Source: Vibrio rhizosphaerae (GTDB lineage: Bacteria; Pseudomonadota; Gammaproteobacteria; Enterobacterales; Vibrionaceae). From it: a stretch of 64,000 nucleotides of DNA. Below are positions 19,524 to 31,529 of the stretch, in pieces; the stretch's first letter is position 1; each line of letters opens with the position of its first letter. Below the pieces are notes generated by a model that saw only the letters and a list, made by a program, of their open reading frames with translations, was not told where the DNA came from and did no database searches. Position numbers and translations under genes: made by a program. Location: the NCBI RefSeq assembly GCF_024347095.1, contig NZ_AP024903.1, positions 744,001 to 808,000 of the forward strand, written 5' to 3'.

Positions 19524-21164
19524 ATGATGAATTGGATAAAGTCCGGCTCCCCGTGGATATGGTTAACCGGAGGGGCGGTCAGTTTCAGTTTACTTGCTGT
19601 ATTAGGGTTGTTACTGCTGATTGGCTGGAAGGGGTTAACCTATTTCTGGCCGACGCCACTATTGTCATGGCAGACTGCGTCGGGGGAGCATTTGGTGGGG
19701 CAGCTTTACGACCAAGATACGGTGCTAGCTTCGCATTTGTCCTCGCCAGAGAATAGCAGGCGTGGCAACCAAGGGGATTCAATTACTCGTTTGCATATTA
19801 AGATTGCGAACCGGGATATTTATCCGTCAGACTTTATCTCCGTCCTCAAAAGTCAGCTCTCTGAACCCTCAAAACCGCATGGATGGGCCGTGATTGAGCG
19901 AGTGCGGGACGGGCAGTTTTTTGGCAAGCCTGTTGGCTATCAACTGGCTGACGGCGTGATGGCGGATAACATTCATGCAGCTTTACAGGCCGGGTTACGT
20001 GAGTCTGAGCAGCGCCATCAACAGATTCAAACCCTGATGCATGACAAAGTGCAGGTTTGGAGCCAACAAATTGAAAAACTCCGTTTAGAGAAACGTAAAC
20101 GGGAACTGAATCATCAGATCGATAGCGCTTATCTGGCACAATATGAACAGCAGAAATCTGCGCTGGAGCAAAAACTTACCACGGTTTCTCAGACGTTGGA
20201 TGGGTTGCGGGAGCAGCTCAGAATGCAGGCGTTGCTGGTGGTCGATATGCGGGGAGATACCCATCGTATTCCGGTGAGTCAGATTTTGAATATCTGGTAT
20301 CCCAACGATATGTCTTTGACCGAAAAAATGATTCACTGGGGAAAGCAGGTATGGCATTTTGTGGCGGATAATCCGAGAGAGTCGAATTCGGAAGGCGGGG
20401 TGTTCCCTGCGATTTTCGGCACTATCTTGCTGGTGATTATTATGTCTGTCATCGTCATGCCGCTGGGAGTGGTTGCCGCGATTTATTTACATGAATATGC
20501 CGGCGAAAATGCTTTAACTCACCTGATTCGCGTGGCCGTGATGAATCTGGCGGGAGTGCCTTCCATTGTTTATGGTGTGTTCGGACTCGGTTTTTTTGTC
20601 TATACCATTGGTGGCACCATTGATTCGTTGTTTTATGCCGAGCGTTTGCCTGCGCCGACGTTTGGTACCCCCGGACTACTGTGGTCAGCCTTGACGTTAG
20701 CTGTGCTCACATTACCGGTTGTGATTGTCGCGACAGAAGAAGGGTTAAGCCGAATTCCACTCTCTGTTCGTCATGGGTCGTTGGCGCTGGGAGCCACCCA
20801 ATTTGAAACCATCTGGCGGGTGGTTTTGCCGATGGCAACGCCGGCAATGATCACCGGGTTGATTCTGGCTGTTGCCAGAGCTGCCGGGGAAGTGGCTCCG
20901 TTAATGTTGGTCGGGGTGGTGAAAATGGCATCTCGTCTTCCGGTCGATAATGAGTTTCCATTTATCCACTTGGAACGAAAATTTATGCATCTGGGATTCC
21001 ACATTTATGATGTCGGCTTTCAGACCAGTAATATCGAGGCTGCACGGCCGCTGGTGTTTGCAACATCATTTTTGCTGGTGGCCGTGATTGTGACACTGAA
21101 TCTGACAGCAATTAGTATCCGGAATAATTTGCGGGAGAAATACAGAACAATGGGACAGGATTAA
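19524..21164 (+). CDS. pstA: PstA, phosphate ABC permease with coiled-coil insertion
   Basis: 546 residues, about 250 more than E. coli PstA. TM1 is at about 13-33; residues about 40-280 form a soluble insertion including a strongly charged coiled coil (about 160-235, [19 protein letters not shown]). The permease core runs from about 293 to 546, with the coupling loop [19 protein letters not shown] near 416 and [14 protein letters not shown]. It forms the channel with PstC. The insertion matches the extended PstC and is characteristic of this lineage. ATG 19524 or 19527. pstB begins 2 bases after the stop. Confidence 0.92.
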   Translation: MMNWIKSGSPWIWLTGGAVSFSLLAVLGLLLLIGWKGLTYFWPTPLLSWQTASGEHLVGQLYDQDTVLASHLSSPENSRRGNQGDSITRLHIKIANRDIYPSDFISVLKSQLSEPSKPHGWAVIERVRDGQFFGKPVGYQLADGVMADNIHAALQAGLRESEQRHQQIQTLMHDKVQVWSQQIEKLRLEKRKRELNHQIDSAYLAQYEQQKSALEQKLTTVSQTLDGLREQLRMQALLVVDMRGDTHRIPVSQILNIWYPNDMSLTEKMIHWGKQVWHFVADNPRESNSEGGVFPAIFGTILLVIIMSVIVMPLGVVAAIYLHEYAGENALTHLIRVAVMNLAGVPSIVYGVFGLGFFVYTIGGTIDSLFYAERLPAPTFGTPGLLWSALTLAVLTLPVVIVATEEGLSRIPLSVRHGSLALGATQFETIWRVVLPMATPAMITGLILAVARAAGEVAPLMLVGVVKMASRLPVDNEFPFIHLERKFMHLGFHIYDVGFQTSNIEAARPLVFATSFLLVAVIVTLNLTAISIRNNLREKYRTMGQD

Positions 21165-21166
21165 TC

Positions 21167-21985
21167 ATGTTGCCGCTGAATCATACGCTTGGGTTCCAAC
21201 CATCCATTGATGTGAAACATCTCAGTGATAAACAGACTGCAATTGAGATTGATGATCTCAGCCTGTTTTATCAGGGAACAGTCGCGCTCAGCCATATTTC
21301 GATGCGCATTCCCAAGGGACAAGTTACGGCATTTATCGGGCCTTCGGGCTGTGGTAAGTCAACGTTGTTGCGTTGTATGAACCGGATGAATGATTTGGTT
21401 GAAGGCTGTCGTGTTGAAGGGAAAGTGACCCTGCACGGTCAGGATATTTACGCACCGGCGGTTGATGTTGCAACGCTGCGCCGACGGGTTGGCATGGTGT
21501 TTCAGCGTCCCAATCCATTTCCCAAATCTATCTATGAAAATGTGATCTACGGGCTTCGCCTACAAGGTGTCCGCAATGCCCGGACGTTGGATGATGCCGT
21601 CGAACGTTCGTTGCGGGCAGCAGCCCTGTGGGAAGAAGTCAAACATCGTTTACATGAAAATGCATTCGGTTTATCCGGCGGGCAACAGCAGCGTTTGGTG
21701 ATAGCCCGGGCGATTGCGATTGAACCGGAAATCCTATTATTGGATGAGCCGACATCCGCGCTGGATCCGATCTCGACGCTGACAATCGAAGAACTGATTA
21801 ATGATCTGAAAACCAAATATACGGTGGTGATTGTCACGCATAACATGCAACAGGCAGCGCGGGTCAGTGATCATACCGCCTTCATCCATATGGGAAAATT
21901 GGTTGAATATGCCGATACCGATACTATTTTTACATCGCCGGTGAAAAAACAGACCGAAGATTATATTACCGGGCGTTACGGATGA
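21167..21985 (+). CDS. pstB: PstB, phosphate ABC transporter ATPase
   Basis: 272 residues with Walker [10 protein letters not shown] (58-66), Q-loop near 113, signature LSGGQQQR (169-176), Walker [13 protein letters not shown] (189-200) and switch His in VIVTHNMQQ. It powers phosphate uptake through PstCA and, with PhoU, reports transporter state to PhoR. An N-terminal extension of about 25 residues precedes the ABC fold, as in other gammaproteobacteria. Third gene of the operon. Confidence 0.96.
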   Translation: MLPLNHTLGFQPSIDVKHLSDKQTAIEIDDLSLFYQGTVALSHISMRIPKGQVTAFIGPSGCGKSTLLRCMNRMNDLVEGCRVEGKVTLHGQDIYAPAVDVATLRRRVGMVFQRPNPFPKSIYENVIYGLRLQGVRNARTLDDAVERSLRAAALWEEVKHRLHENAFGLSGGQQQRLVIARAIAIEPEILLLDEPTSALDPISTLTIEELINDLKTKYTVVIVTHNMQQAARVSDHTAFIHMGKLVEYADTDTIFTSPVKKQTEDYITGRYG

Positions 21986-22024
21986 TCGTTCGTCGTTACG
22001 TCCATACAACTGAAGAGAGGCTTT

Positions 22025-22738
22025 ATGCAGTTTGGTCGCCATATATCCGGACAGTTTAACGCTGAGCTTGAAGCGATCCGGACGCATGTTCTGACAATGG
22101 GCGGATTGGTCGAGCAGCAATTATCCTATGCCATGCAAGCACTGCATAAGCAAGATCTGGAGCTGGCTCGTCAGGTGATTCGCGATGATCACAAAGTCAA
22201 TGCAATGGAAGTTGCTATTGATGATGCTTGTACCCGGATCATTGCCAAGAGACAGCCGACCGCGAAAGATCTACGCCTGATTATCGCCATTATCAAAACC
22301 ATCACTGATTTGGAACGAATTGGTGACGTTGCAACCCGAATGGCTCACGTTGCTATCGAGAGCCCGGCTTCGAAAGAACGTCGGTTTCAGGTATCGCTGG
22401 AGCCGTTATGCCGTCAAGCCATCGCCATGCTACATCAGGTGTTGGATGCATTTGCCCGAATGGATGTGGAGGCTGCGGCTCAGGTCCATAAACTCGATGA
22501 TCGGCTGGATTCTGAATATGAAGCGGTCATTCGCCAGTTGATGACTTATATGATGGAAGATACCAAGAATATTCCGCATATCCTGCAAGTGATGTGGTCT
22601 GCGCGTGCCATTGAACGTGTTGGTGATCGTTGTCAGAATATTTGTGAATACATCATCTATTTCGTAAAAGGCAAGGATGTCCGTCATCTGGGGGATCAAT
22701 CACTGGATGATGTGTTAAAAACGGATTCTGAGTCATAA
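22025..22738 (+). CDS. phoU: PhoU, phosphate signalling regulator
   Basis: 237 residues made of two homologous three-helix bundles. The metal-binding E/D-rich motifs of PhoU are visible (about 80-100 [20 protein letters not shown] and the mirror copy near 190 [19 protein letters not shown]). It represses the Pho regulon in phosphate-rich cells by linking PstB to PhoR. Last gene of pstCAB-phoU, closed by a strong terminator. Confidence 0.96.
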   Translation: MQFGRHISGQFNAELEAIRTHVLTMGGLVEQQLSYAMQALHKQDLELARQVIRDDHKVNAMEVAIDDACTRIIAKRQPTAKDLRLIIAIIKTITDLERIGDVATRMAHVAIESPASKERRFQVSLEPLCRQAIAMLHQVLDAFARMDVEAAAQVHKLDDRLDSEYEAVIRQLMTYMMEDTKNIPHILQVMWSARAIERVGDRCQNICEYIIYFVKGKDVRHLGDQSLDDVLKTDSES

Positions 22739-22765
22739 AAAAACCGGAGCATTGCTCCGGTTTTG
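22738..22765 (+). terminator. Terminator of the pst-phoU operon
   Basis: AAAACCGGAGC-ATT-GCTCCGGTTTT directly overlaps the phoU stop. Strong 7-bp GC stem plus A/T flanks. Confidence 0.92.
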
Positions 22766-22854
22766 TTTATCGACTTTACTTTTCATGATTGGGGTAAATC
22801 ATTCTTTATTTATTATCCAACCACCGACCAGCGTTGAGAACTGGTAAGTCTGTC

Positions 22855-23466
22855 TTATCTTTTATCTAAATCTGCAGTGTGCTCAGACAGGTAAGCTGCA
22901 ACACCGTCAGGTGATTCTTTCATGCCTGCTTTACCTTCTTCCCACTGTGCCGGACAAACTTCACCATGTTTTTGGTGGAAGTTCAGGGCATCAACCATGC
23001 GCAGCATTTCGTCGATGTTACGGCCCAGAGGCAGATCATTGATGACTTGATGGCGAACAACACCTTCTTCGTCAATCAGGAAAGAGCCACGGAAAGCAAC
23101 GCCCGCTTCTGGGTGCTCAACATCGTATGCTTGTACGATTTCATGTTTTACATCAGCAACCAGAGGATATTTTACTTCACCGATACCGCCTTTATCTACC
23201 GGTGTATTACGCCATGCGTTGTGTGAGAATTGAGAATCGATTGACACACCGATAACTTCAACGCCTTTCGCCTGGAAGTCTTCAAAGCGTTTGTCAAATG
23301 CGATTAACTCTGATGGGCAAACGAATGTGAAGTCTAGTGGATAGAAGAAGACAACAGCTTTTTTACCCTTAGTGAACTCTGCAAAGTTGAATGAATCAAC
23401 AATTTCACCGTTACCGAGAACAGCAGCAGCAGTAAAATCAGGGGCTTTACGACCAACTAGTACCAT
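22855..23466 (-). CDS. Typical 2-Cys peroxiredoxin (AhpC/Prx1 type)
   Basis: 203 residues. Peroxidatic Cys50 lies in DFTFVCPSE, resolving Cys171 in GEVCPAQW. A GGIG segment at 93-96 is present but the C-terminus lacks the YF motif (it ends in HTADLDKR), so it should resist hyperoxidation. It reduces hydrogen peroxide and organic peroxides in the cytosol. ATG has AGGAG upstream. It is transcribed divergently from an OxyR-family gene, its probable regulator. Confidence 0.93.
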   Translation of the reverse strand: MVLVGRKAPDFTAAAVLGNGEIVDSFNFAEFTKGKKAVVFFYPLDFTFVCPSELIAFDKRFEDFQAKGVEVIGVSIDSQFSHNAWRNTPVDKGGIGEVKYPLVADVKHEIVQAYDVEHPEAGVAFRGSFLIDEEGVVRHQVINDLPLGRNIDEMLRMVDALNFHQKHGEVCPAQWEEGKAGMKESPDGVAAYLSEHTADLDKR

Positions 23467-23656
23467 TTTTTTTGCTCCTAATAATATGAAATTTCCAGAC
23501 TGTTAAAAACGGCCCGGTCCATGTTTGTTTCCGATCAACTATAGACAAATCCTTGTATAGGAAAAAGAGAAATAAATAGATTAAGTTTATCGAAAAAAAC
23601 GATGAACTAGGATATGCTAGCGTTTATACAGATTTAACCCCTATATTAATGATTTT
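23467..23656. promoter_or_regulatory. Divergent prx/oxyR promoter region with ATAG repeats
   Basis: Three ATAG elements occur at 23541, 23557 and 23576. The last forms ATAG-N7-TTAT (23576-23590), half of the OxyR tetranucleotide pattern. Spacing of the others is imperfect, so this is a weak candidate for OxyR control of both genes. Confidence 0.4.
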
Positions 23657-24562
23657 ATGAATAAATGGCCGAGTTTAAAGCAAATTCATTATTTAGTAAC
23701 ACTGTATGAAACACGCCATTTCAGCGAAGCGGCTGAACGCTGTTTTGTCAGTCAGTCCACCCTGAGTAAAGGTATTCAGACACTGGAAGCGCTCATCGGT
23801 TGTCCTTTATATGAGAAAAAGGATAAGAAGAGCCCGTTAGTCTTTACACATGCCGGTGAGCAAGTGGTTCATCAAGGCCGAGATTTACTTGCGAAAGGGC
23901 AAGACTTGATTGAAATGGGCAAACTCTGTCAGGGCGATCTCATGGAAGGACAGCTCAGAGTCGGTTGCATCCCGACGATTGCACCGTTCTTATTGGGGGA
24001 TCTGGTTCAAGAGGTCAATATTCGTTTCCCGAAACTTCATTTATTGTTGCGGGAAGACACCACCACCAACTTATTGCAAGGGTTACGCCACGGAGAGCTG
24101 GATGTACTGGTGTTAGCTTTACCGGTGGATATCGGCAATATGGAAAGCCGGATTGTCGGCAAAGATCCCTTCCGCATGATTATCAGTCAGAGTCAGGCTG
24201 ATCGTATTCCCGTTCCGATTCGTTATGATGACCTGCCCGATGAATCCGTATTTCTGTTAGAGAATGAGCATTGTTTGACTGAGCACGCAGTATCGGCCTG
24301 TCAGTTAACGGACAAAGAAAAAATTAACCCTTTCATGGCAACGAGCTTGCACACGCTGGTGCAAATGGTGGCCAACGGATTGGGGACGACGTTTATTCCG
24401 CAGATGGCGATTCAACACGGTTTACTGGATAACCAGAATCTGGTGGTGGTTGATCCGCCGGGTCAAAGTGCATTTCGCTTGATTGGTTTAGTCTGGCGGC
24501 CAAGCTCTTCTCGCAGTCAGGTCTTTCATCAGTTATCTGAGGTGGTTTCAGAACTCCTTTAG
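23657..24562 (+). CDS. oxyR: OxyR, LysR-type peroxide sensor
   Basis: 301 residues. The N-terminal winged HTH (about 6-65, FSEAAERCFVSQSTLSKGI) is followed by the effector domain. Redox cysteines Cys206 and Cys215 (HCLTEHAVSAC) have the same nine-residue spacing as Cys199/Cys208 of E. coli OxyR, within the family context LLENEHC. It is thus expected to form an intramolecular disulfide on peroxide exposure and to activate the adjacent peroxiredoxin. Only the N-terminal sequence diverges moderately from enteric OxyR. Confidence 0.9.
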   Translation: MNKWPSLKQIHYLVTLYETRHFSEAAERCFVSQSTLSKGIQTLEALIGCPLYEKKDKKSPLVFTHAGEQVVHQGRDLLAKGQDLIEMGKLCQGDLMEGQLRVGCIPTIAPFLLGDLVQEVNIRFPKLHLLLREDTTTNLLQGLRHGELDVLVLALPVDIGNMESRIVGKDPFRMIISQSQADRIPVPIRYDDLPDESVFLLENEHCLTEHAVSACQLTDKEKINPFMATSLHTLVQMVANGLGTTFIPQMAIQHGLLDNQNLVVVDPPGQSAFRLIGLVWRPSSSRSQVFHQLSEVVSELL

Positions 24563-25124
24563 CAGTTGGTCTTAACCAGATATTTATGCTGTGATAAGGC
24601 GGTTTTATAGTTCCTTATCTTGATGTGTTGCGTTTTTTTGTAAAATTTTACAGTACCTGCCGATTGAAGCTTTCATAAAATCAAAAATATTCACAATGTC
24701 AATTTTACACAAGTCAGCAAGACGTTTGTGGCTGACATGTCGGATCAATTTGAATTAAATCAATAACTACCAACCATTCCCAGAAATATAGCCGTTTATC
24801 ATCGGGCTTGATTATTCATATTTTTAGTAATTAAATTACGTAATTAAATTTCTTTTTAGGGTTATTCTTCCCACAGTATGAAACTTCGAATTTTGCCTTT
24901 TGCGGTGTAAGGGGCTTTCCATTTATCTATTTATTTCCTAGAGTTTACCTAGGTTGAATAAGACTTATGTCTAGTATTCGAAAGGTTGAAAAATGGCTCG
25001 AACTGGAACATGGTAGATAGCAGTCAGGAAAAATATCGGATTCGAGTTGTATTTAAATGTTGTTTTAAATTTACAAATGAAATTGACATGTAATGGATGA
25101 TTTTGATGAAAGAAGAGGGAAGCA
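24563..25124. other. Long AT-rich region upstream of aceB
   Basis: These 562 bases carry no supported gene. A 10-mer TAATTAAATT is repeated directly at 24828-24837 and 24841-24850, separated by ACG, making a partly palindromic AATTACGTAATT centre. This suggests a regulator-binding site or a bent promoter region for the glyoxylate genes. No known IclR or FadR site was recognised. Confidence 0.45.
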
Positions 25125-26762
25125 ATGATGGAACCACTCGCTGATGAACAAACGCTCTCCTGTGAGCAACAAAAAGTGCTGGAACGACTGAACATTCACG
25201 GCGATGTGCCTGAAGCACAGGCTTATATTATTTCATCGTCAGCGCAGCTCTTTTTAGCTGAGCTTTGTGCTCGTTTTGCCCCGCATGTCGCCATTTTATT
25301 ACAACGTCGTATCGAGCGTCAGGAAAGCATCGATCAGGGCACATTGCCTCATTTCCTGCCGGAGACCCAGTCGATTCGGGACGGACAGTGGAAAATTTCA
25401 GGGATTCCTCATGATTTGCAGGATCGGCGGGTTGAAATTACCGGGCCGACCGAGCGGAAAATGGTCATTAATGCACTCAATGCCAATGTGAAAGTATTCA
25501 TGGCTGACTTTGAAGACTCGATGTCTCCGGTTTGGTCAAAAATGCTGGAAGGACAGATTAATCTTCAGGATGCCGTCAATGGCACAATTGGTTATGTACA
25601 ACCGGAAACCGGTAAGTCTTATCAGTTATGTGATGATCCGGCGGTGTTGATTTGCCGGGTGCGTGGGCTGCATCTGCAGGAAAAGCATGTCACATATGAA
25701 CAACAACCGATCCCCGGCGCGTTATTCGACTTTGCGCTCTATTTTTTCAACAACTATCGGGCGTTACTGAAAAAAGGCAGTGGTCCTTATTTCTATATTC
25801 CTAAACTGCAAAGTCATCAGGAAGCGAAGTGGTGGAGCGATGTCTTTCATTTCACCGAAGATTATTTCGGACTCAATACCGGTACGATCAAAGCGACTGT
25901 CTTGATTGAAACACTACCGGCAGTGTTTGAAATGGATGAAATTCTGTTTGCGATGAAAGAGCATATTGTCGGTCTGAATTGTGGCCGGTGGGACTATATT
26001 TTCAGCTACATCAAAACATTAAAAAACTATCCGGATCGCGTGCTGCCTGATCGTCAGGTCGTGACTATGGATAAACCTTTCCTCAGTGCTTATTCCCGTC
26101 TGCTGATTCGGACTTGTCACCGACGCGGAGCGTTTGCCATGGGCGGCATGGCTGCTTTTATTCCGGCGAAAGATGCAGCACAGAATCGTCAGGTTCAGGA
26201 AAAAATTCGTCAGGACAAGCTGCTGGAAGGTACCAATGGCCATGATGGCACATGGGTCGCGCACCCGGGGCTGGCGGATACTGCGATGGCCGTTTTTAAC
26301 GAAGTGCTTGGCAGCCGGACCAATCAATTGGATGTGATGCGCGAGCATGATGCGCCGATCACTGCGGAAGAATTACTCCAGCCTTGTGAGGGAGAGCGGA
26401 CTGAGCAGGGGATGCGGCATAACATTCGGGTCGCACTGCAATACATCGAAGCCTGGATTGGCGGGAATGGTTGTGTGCCGATTTATGGTCTGATGGAAGA
26501 TGCGGCAACGGCAGAAATCTCCAGAACCTCTATCTGGCAATGGATTCGGCACCATAAAACATTGGATAACGGAGAGACGGTCACTAAAGCTTTGTTCGAG
26601 CGTTATCTCGCTGAAGAGGTCGAAGTGGTGCGTCAAGAAATTGGAGCTGAGCGGTTTGAGCAAGGACGTTTCAGTGAAGCGGCACAACTTATGAAACGTC
26701 TGACGACCAGTGATGCGTTAACGGCATTTTTAACGGTGCCGGGATACGACTATCTGGCGTAA
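25125..26762 (+). CDS. aceB: Malate synthase A
   Basis: 545 residues, about the length of E. coli AceB. Family segments are visible: GPTERKMVINALNANVKVFM and ADFEDSMSPVW (about 105-140), VLIETLPAVFEMDEILF with the catalytic Arg/Glu region, GLNCGRWDYIFSY, and the catalytic-Asp region near EDAATAEISRTSIWQW. It condenses glyoxylate with acetyl-CoA to malate. The start is an ATG at 25125 (a second ATG follows), with AGAGGGA upstream. Isocitrate lyase follows in the same direction after about 200 bases; aceK does not. Confidence 0.95.
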   Translation: MMEPLADEQTLSCEQQKVLERLNIHGDVPEAQAYIISSSAQLFLAELCARFAPHVAILLQRRIERQESIDQGTLPHFLPETQSIRDGQWKISGIPHDLQDRRVEITGPTERKMVINALNANVKVFMADFEDSMSPVWSKMLEGQINLQDAVNGTIGYVQPETGKSYQLCDDPAVLICRVRGLHLQEKHVTYEQQPIPGALFDFALYFFNNYRALLKKGSGPYFYIPKLQSHQEAKWWSDVFHFTEDYFGLNTGTIKATVLIETLPAVFEMDEILFAMKEHIVGLNCGRWDYIFSYIKTLKNYPDRVLPDRQVVTMDKPFLSAYSRLLIRTCHRRGAFAMGGMAAFIPAKDAAQNRQVQEKIRQDKLLEGTNGHDGTWVAHPGLADTAMAVFNEVLGSRTNQLDVMREHDAPITAEELLQPCEGERTEQGMRHNIRVALQYIEAWIGGNGCVPIYGLMEDAATAEISRTSIWQWIRHHKTLDNGETVTKALFERYLAEEVEVVRQEIGAERFEQGRFSEAAQLMKRLTTSDALTAFLTVPGYDYLA

Positions 26763-26959
26763 ACCGTGAGGAATGCGTTCCGAGTGGGGAGTAACTCGAC
26801 GCTGGCTTGAACACAGCAAAGCAAGCCGTGGCGAGAGATAAAAATAAGATAAATCAAAACGTGAAACAAGCTTTTCGATATCAACTGTTTAAGACGGGAT
26901 GATAAAGAAAAGAGAGAAGGATTACCGATATCATTCGGGATAACATGAGGGATAGAATT

Positions 26960-28270
26960 ATGACTCTGACTCGTCGTCAACAAATTGAAGCGTTAGAAAA
27001 AGACTGGGCAACCAATCCACGCTGGCAGCATGTGAAACGGACTTATTCAGCCGAGGAAGTTGTTGCACTCCGGGGATCGGTCATGCCGGAATACACCCTG
27101 TCACAACGTGGTGCTGACAAACTTTGGTCTCTGGTCAATGGGGAGGCGAAAAAAGGCTATGTCAATTGTCTGGGGGCACTGACTGGCGGACAGGCGGTTC
27201 AACAAGCTAAAGCTGGTATTGAAGCCATTTATTTGTCCGGGTGGCAAGTTGCTGCGGATAACAATACGGCTTCAGCGATGTATCCGGATCAATCCCTCTA
27301 TCCGGTGGACTCTGTACCGGCGGTGGTCAAAAGAATCAATAGTGCTTTCCGCCGAGCTGATCAAATCCAGTGGTCGAATGGTGTCACCCCTGAAGATGAA
27401 GGCGGGATCGACTATTTTCTGCCGATTGTTGCCGACGCAGAGGCCGGTTTTGGCGGTGTTCTTAACGCTTATGAATTGATGAAACATATGATTGAAGCGG
27501 GTGCGGCCGGAGTTCATTTTGAAGACCAACTCGCATCAGTGAAAAAATGTGGTCACATGGGGGGCAAAGTATTAGTGCCCACTCAGGAAGCCGTGCAAAA
27601 ACTGATTGCCGCCCGGCTTGCTGCCGACGTGGCTGGTACCACGACACTGGTGATTGCGCGAACCGATGCAAACGCGGCCGATCTGTTGACTTCGGATTGC
27701 GATCCTTATGATCAGGATTTTATTATCGGAGAGCGGACCGCTGAAGGGTTCTATCGCGTGAAAGCCGGGATTGAACAGGCAATCTCCCGCGGACTGGCTT
27801 ACGCGCCTTATGCCGATTTAGTCTGGTGTGAAACTGCCAAACCTGATTTGGAAGAAGCACGGCGTTTCGCTGAAGCGATTCATGAGCAGTACCCGGATCA
27901 GCTTCTGGCATATAACTGTTCTCCTTCTTTTAACTGGGAGAAAAATCTCGATGCAGAAACCATTCGTCACTTCCAACAGTCACTCGCTGATATGGGATAC
28001 CGCTATCAATTCATTACCTTAGCGGGGATTCATAACATGTGGTACAACATGTTTGATTTAGCCCATGCTTACGCGCAGGGCGAAGGCATGCGTCACTACG
28101 TTGAAAAAGTTCAGCGGCCTGAGTTTGAAGCGGCAGAACGCGGATATACGTTTGTGGCCCATCAGCAGGAAGTCGGAACCGGTTATTTTGATCGCGTGAC
28201 CAATACGATTCAGGGCGGTCAATCTTCTGTGACCGCACTGACAGGGTCAACCGAAGAAGATCAGTTCTGA
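26960..28270 (+). CDS. aceA: Isocitrate lyase
   Basis: 436 residues. The catalytic signature KKCGHM is at 195-200 with Cys197, and the product is collinear with E. coli AceA through to the C-terminal [14 protein letters not shown]. It cleaves isocitrate to glyoxylate and succinate, starting the glyoxylate shunt used on acetate or fatty acids. ATG 26960 is preferred over the in-frame start at 26945, which overlaps its AGGGA ribosome-binding site. The shunt pair aceB-aceA lacks a linked aceK here. Confidence 0.96.
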   Translation: MTLTRRQQIEALEKDWATNPRWQHVKRTYSAEEVVALRGSVMPEYTLSQRGADKLWSLVNGEAKKGYVNCLGALTGGQAVQQAKAGIEAIYLSGWQVAADNNTASAMYPDQSLYPVDSVPAVVKRINSAFRRADQIQWSNGVTPEDEGGIDYFLPIVADAEAGFGGVLNAYELMKHMIEAGAAGVHFEDQLASVKKCGHMGGKVLVPTQEAVQKLIAARLAADVAGTTTLVIARTDANAADLLTSDCDPYDQDFIIGERTAEGFYRVKAGIEQAISRGLAYAPYADLVWCETAKPDLEEARRFAEAIHEQYPDQLLAYNCSPSFNWEKNLDAETIRHFQQSLADMGYRYQFITLAGIHNMWYNMFDLAHAYAQGEGMRHYVEKVQRPEFEAAERGYTFVAHQQEVGTGYFDRVTNTIQGGQSSVTALTGSTEEDQF

Positions 28271-28338
28271 ATCTCGAGATGAGCTGGATGATTCACCTTG
28301 CCATTTGACTTTGCAATTTACCCCGTCAGGTTGCAAAG

Positions 28339-28364
28339 AGAGCAGCTTCGGCTGCTCTTTTTTT
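28339..28364 (+). terminator. Terminator after aceA
   Basis: AGAGCAGC-TTCG-GCTGCTCT, an 8-bp stem with UUCG tetraloop, followed by TTTTTT. Confidence 0.93.
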
Positions 28365-28433
28365 AGCTAAATCATCAGGTTGTTATGAATATTTAAGTTG
28401 TGATAACCGATTCAGTTTGCGTTGTGATGCCCG

Positions 28434-28901
28434 CTAAAGGGAATCAATCGCATCATCTTCATCGTCAAATTCATCCGGTTCGGCTTCCTCTTGGAGTTCA
28501 AGTAAGTTAATTGCAATCGCGACAAAGTCGTTGTCGGTGATAATTCCAACCAAACGTTCATGTTCGATGACCGGAAGACACCCCACTTTATGTTTTTGCA
28601 TAAACAGCGCACTCTCTTTCAGTCCTGCATCGGGAGAAACCGTAATCATATGTGTATGCATGATTTCTGAGAGCGGATGGGAGAGTAGGATCGTCGAAGG
28701 AGAAATATCACGATTCAGACAGGAGTGCTGAGCTTGTAAAATGTCCCTCTGTGAAACGATACCCAGGATTTTCTGGTGCTGATCGACAATCGGAATATGA
28801 TGGATTTCATATTTTTCCATAAATGCCCGGGCATCTTCTATGGTATGTGTGGGGGTTAGGGTATGTGGATGGCGAGTCATCATGTCTTCAATTTTGATCA
28901 T
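28434..28901 (-). CDS. CBS-domain pair protein (155 aa)
   Basis: Two tandem CBS domains: about 8-60 (MMTRHPHTLTPTHTIEDA, then HHIPIVDQHQKILGIVS) and about 75-135 (HTHMITVSPDAGLKESALF, GCLPVIEHERLVGIITDNDF), then an acidic tail (EPDEFDDEDD). There is no enzymatic or membrane domain. Such stand-alone pairs bind adenosine nucleotides and usually act as small sensors; the partner is unknown. AAGGAG precedes the ATG. It stands alone between aceA and queA. Confidence 0.85.
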   Translation of the reverse strand: MIKIEDMMTRHPHTLTPTHTIEDARAFMEKYEIHHIPIVDQHQKILGIVSQRDILQAQHSCLNRDISPSTILLSHPLSEIMHTHMITVSPDAGLKESALFMQKHKVGCLPVIEHERLVGIITDNDFVAIAINLLELQEEAEPDEFDDEDDAIDSL

Positions 28902-29126
28902 AGCGAACTCCTTACTGAAGCGGCAATCATCGGGGGGCGTAAATCCAAGCAGGTGGATACTTTGACTATAGTGATTTCTGCCCGGCAGAGATGAGAGATC
29001 GCGACCGATTTCTGGGTTTGATTAAAAAATTATTCCTGATTTGGCCGGAATCCATGGAATACCCTGCCGTCCTCGCTGATTTCCGTATATACTACCGCGC
29101 TGCGAATGACTAGACAGAAAAGAGTG

Positions 29127-30188
29127 ATGCAAGTTTCCGATTTTCATTTTGACTTACCCGATGAATTGATTGCCCGGTACCCAAAAGCTGAGCGGACATC
29201 GAGCCGTTTGTTGCAACTTAATGGTGAGACCGGCGCTGTTGTTGATGGGACCTTTACCGATGTGCTCGGCTTGGTGCAGCCGGGGGATTTACTGGTCTTC
29301 AATAATACCCGAGTTATTCCGGCGAGAATGTTCGGCCGCAAGGCCTCGGGCGGCAAGATCGAGGTATTAGTTGAGCGTGTTCTCGATGAGCACAGCATAC
29401 TGGCTCACGTCCGGTCGTCAAAAGCCCCTCGTGCCGGTAGTGCATTATTACTGGGAGAAAATGACGAGTATCCGGCCACTATGGTGGCACGTCATGATGC
29501 TTTGTTTGAGATTCGTCTGGAGACTGACACGGCGGTATTGGATGTCTTGAATGCCATCGGACATATGCCTTTACCACCTTATATTGATCGGCCCGATGAA
29601 GACGCGGATAAAGAGCGTTATCAAACCGTCTATAACCAAAAGCCGGGAGCGGTTGCAGCGCCGACAGCAGGGTTACATTTTGATACTGATTTGCTTGAAC
29701 AAATTGCGGCAAAAGGGGTCGAAATGGCTTATGTTACGCTCCATGTCGGGGCTGGTACATTTCAACCGGTACGGGTTGAAAACATCAATGATCATCATAT
29801 GCATGCTGAATATGTTGAAGTTCCCCCGGAAGTTGTCGAAGCGATTGCAGCGACCCGTCAACGTGGCGGCCGAGTGATTGCTGTCGGGACCACATCGGTT
29901 CGTTCACTGGAGAGTGCGGCGCATCAGGCACGGAAAAATGGCCAGACGCTAGCGCCTTTTTTTGGCGATACCGATATCTTCATTTATCCGGGATATAAAT
30001 ATCAGGTGGTTGATTGCCTGATCACTAATTTTCATTTACCCGAATCGACGCTGATCATGTTGGTCAGTGCTTTTGCCGGATATGACAATGTGATGGCAGC
30101 CTATCGTCATGCTGTGGCGCAACAATACCGTTTCTTCAGTTATGGCGATGCGATGTTTATTGAAAAGCGCAAGCATGAAAGCGCATAA
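29127..30188 (+). CDS. queA: S-adenosylmethionine:tRNA ribosyltransferase-isomerase QueA
   Basis: 353 residues matching E. coli QueA along its length. It begins [19 protein letters not shown] and has [32 protein letters not shown] and [12 protein letters not shown], ending near [11 protein letters not shown]. It transfers the ribosyl part of SAM to preQ1-tRNA, giving epoxyqueuosine. The start seven codons earlier is rejected by homology. It begins a queA-tgt-yajC-secDF cluster seen in many gammaproteobacteria. Confidence 0.95.
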   Translation: MQVSDFHFDLPDELIARYPKAERTSSRLLQLNGETGAVVDGTFTDVLGLVQPGDLLVFNNTRVIPARMFGRKASGGKIEVLVERVLDEHSILAHVRSSKAPRAGSALLLGENDEYPATMVARHDALFEIRLETDTAVLDVLNAIGHMPLPPYIDRPDEDADKERYQTVYNQKPGAVAAPTAGLHFDTDLLEQIAAKGVEMAYVTLHVGAGTFQPVRVENINDHHMHAEYVEVPPEVVEAIAATRQRGGRVIAVGTTSVRSLESAAHQARKNGQTLAPFFGDTDIFIYPGYKYQVVDCLITNFHLPESTLIMLVSAFAGYDNVMAAYRHAVAQQYRFFSYGDAMFIEKRKHESA

Positions 30189-30253
30189 GCGCTATACAAA
30201 TATCAATGAAGGATGTCTGTGAACCACACATCCAGGAGAAAATTTCTCGTTAG

Positions 30254-31423
<1,170 letters not shown>

Positions 31424-31529
31424 ATGGACTGCGCCGGCAGATAATCACCAAGTGGTTGAAATTTCAATGGCGCAACCCAACATAAAGTGAATATGATTTA
31501 ACAACAATAACCCGAGAGGACGTTTCTCA

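Noticed and set aside
26763..26959. aceK or another glyoxylate gene near aceA
   Set aside because: No frame of sufficient length; the spacer is non-coding.
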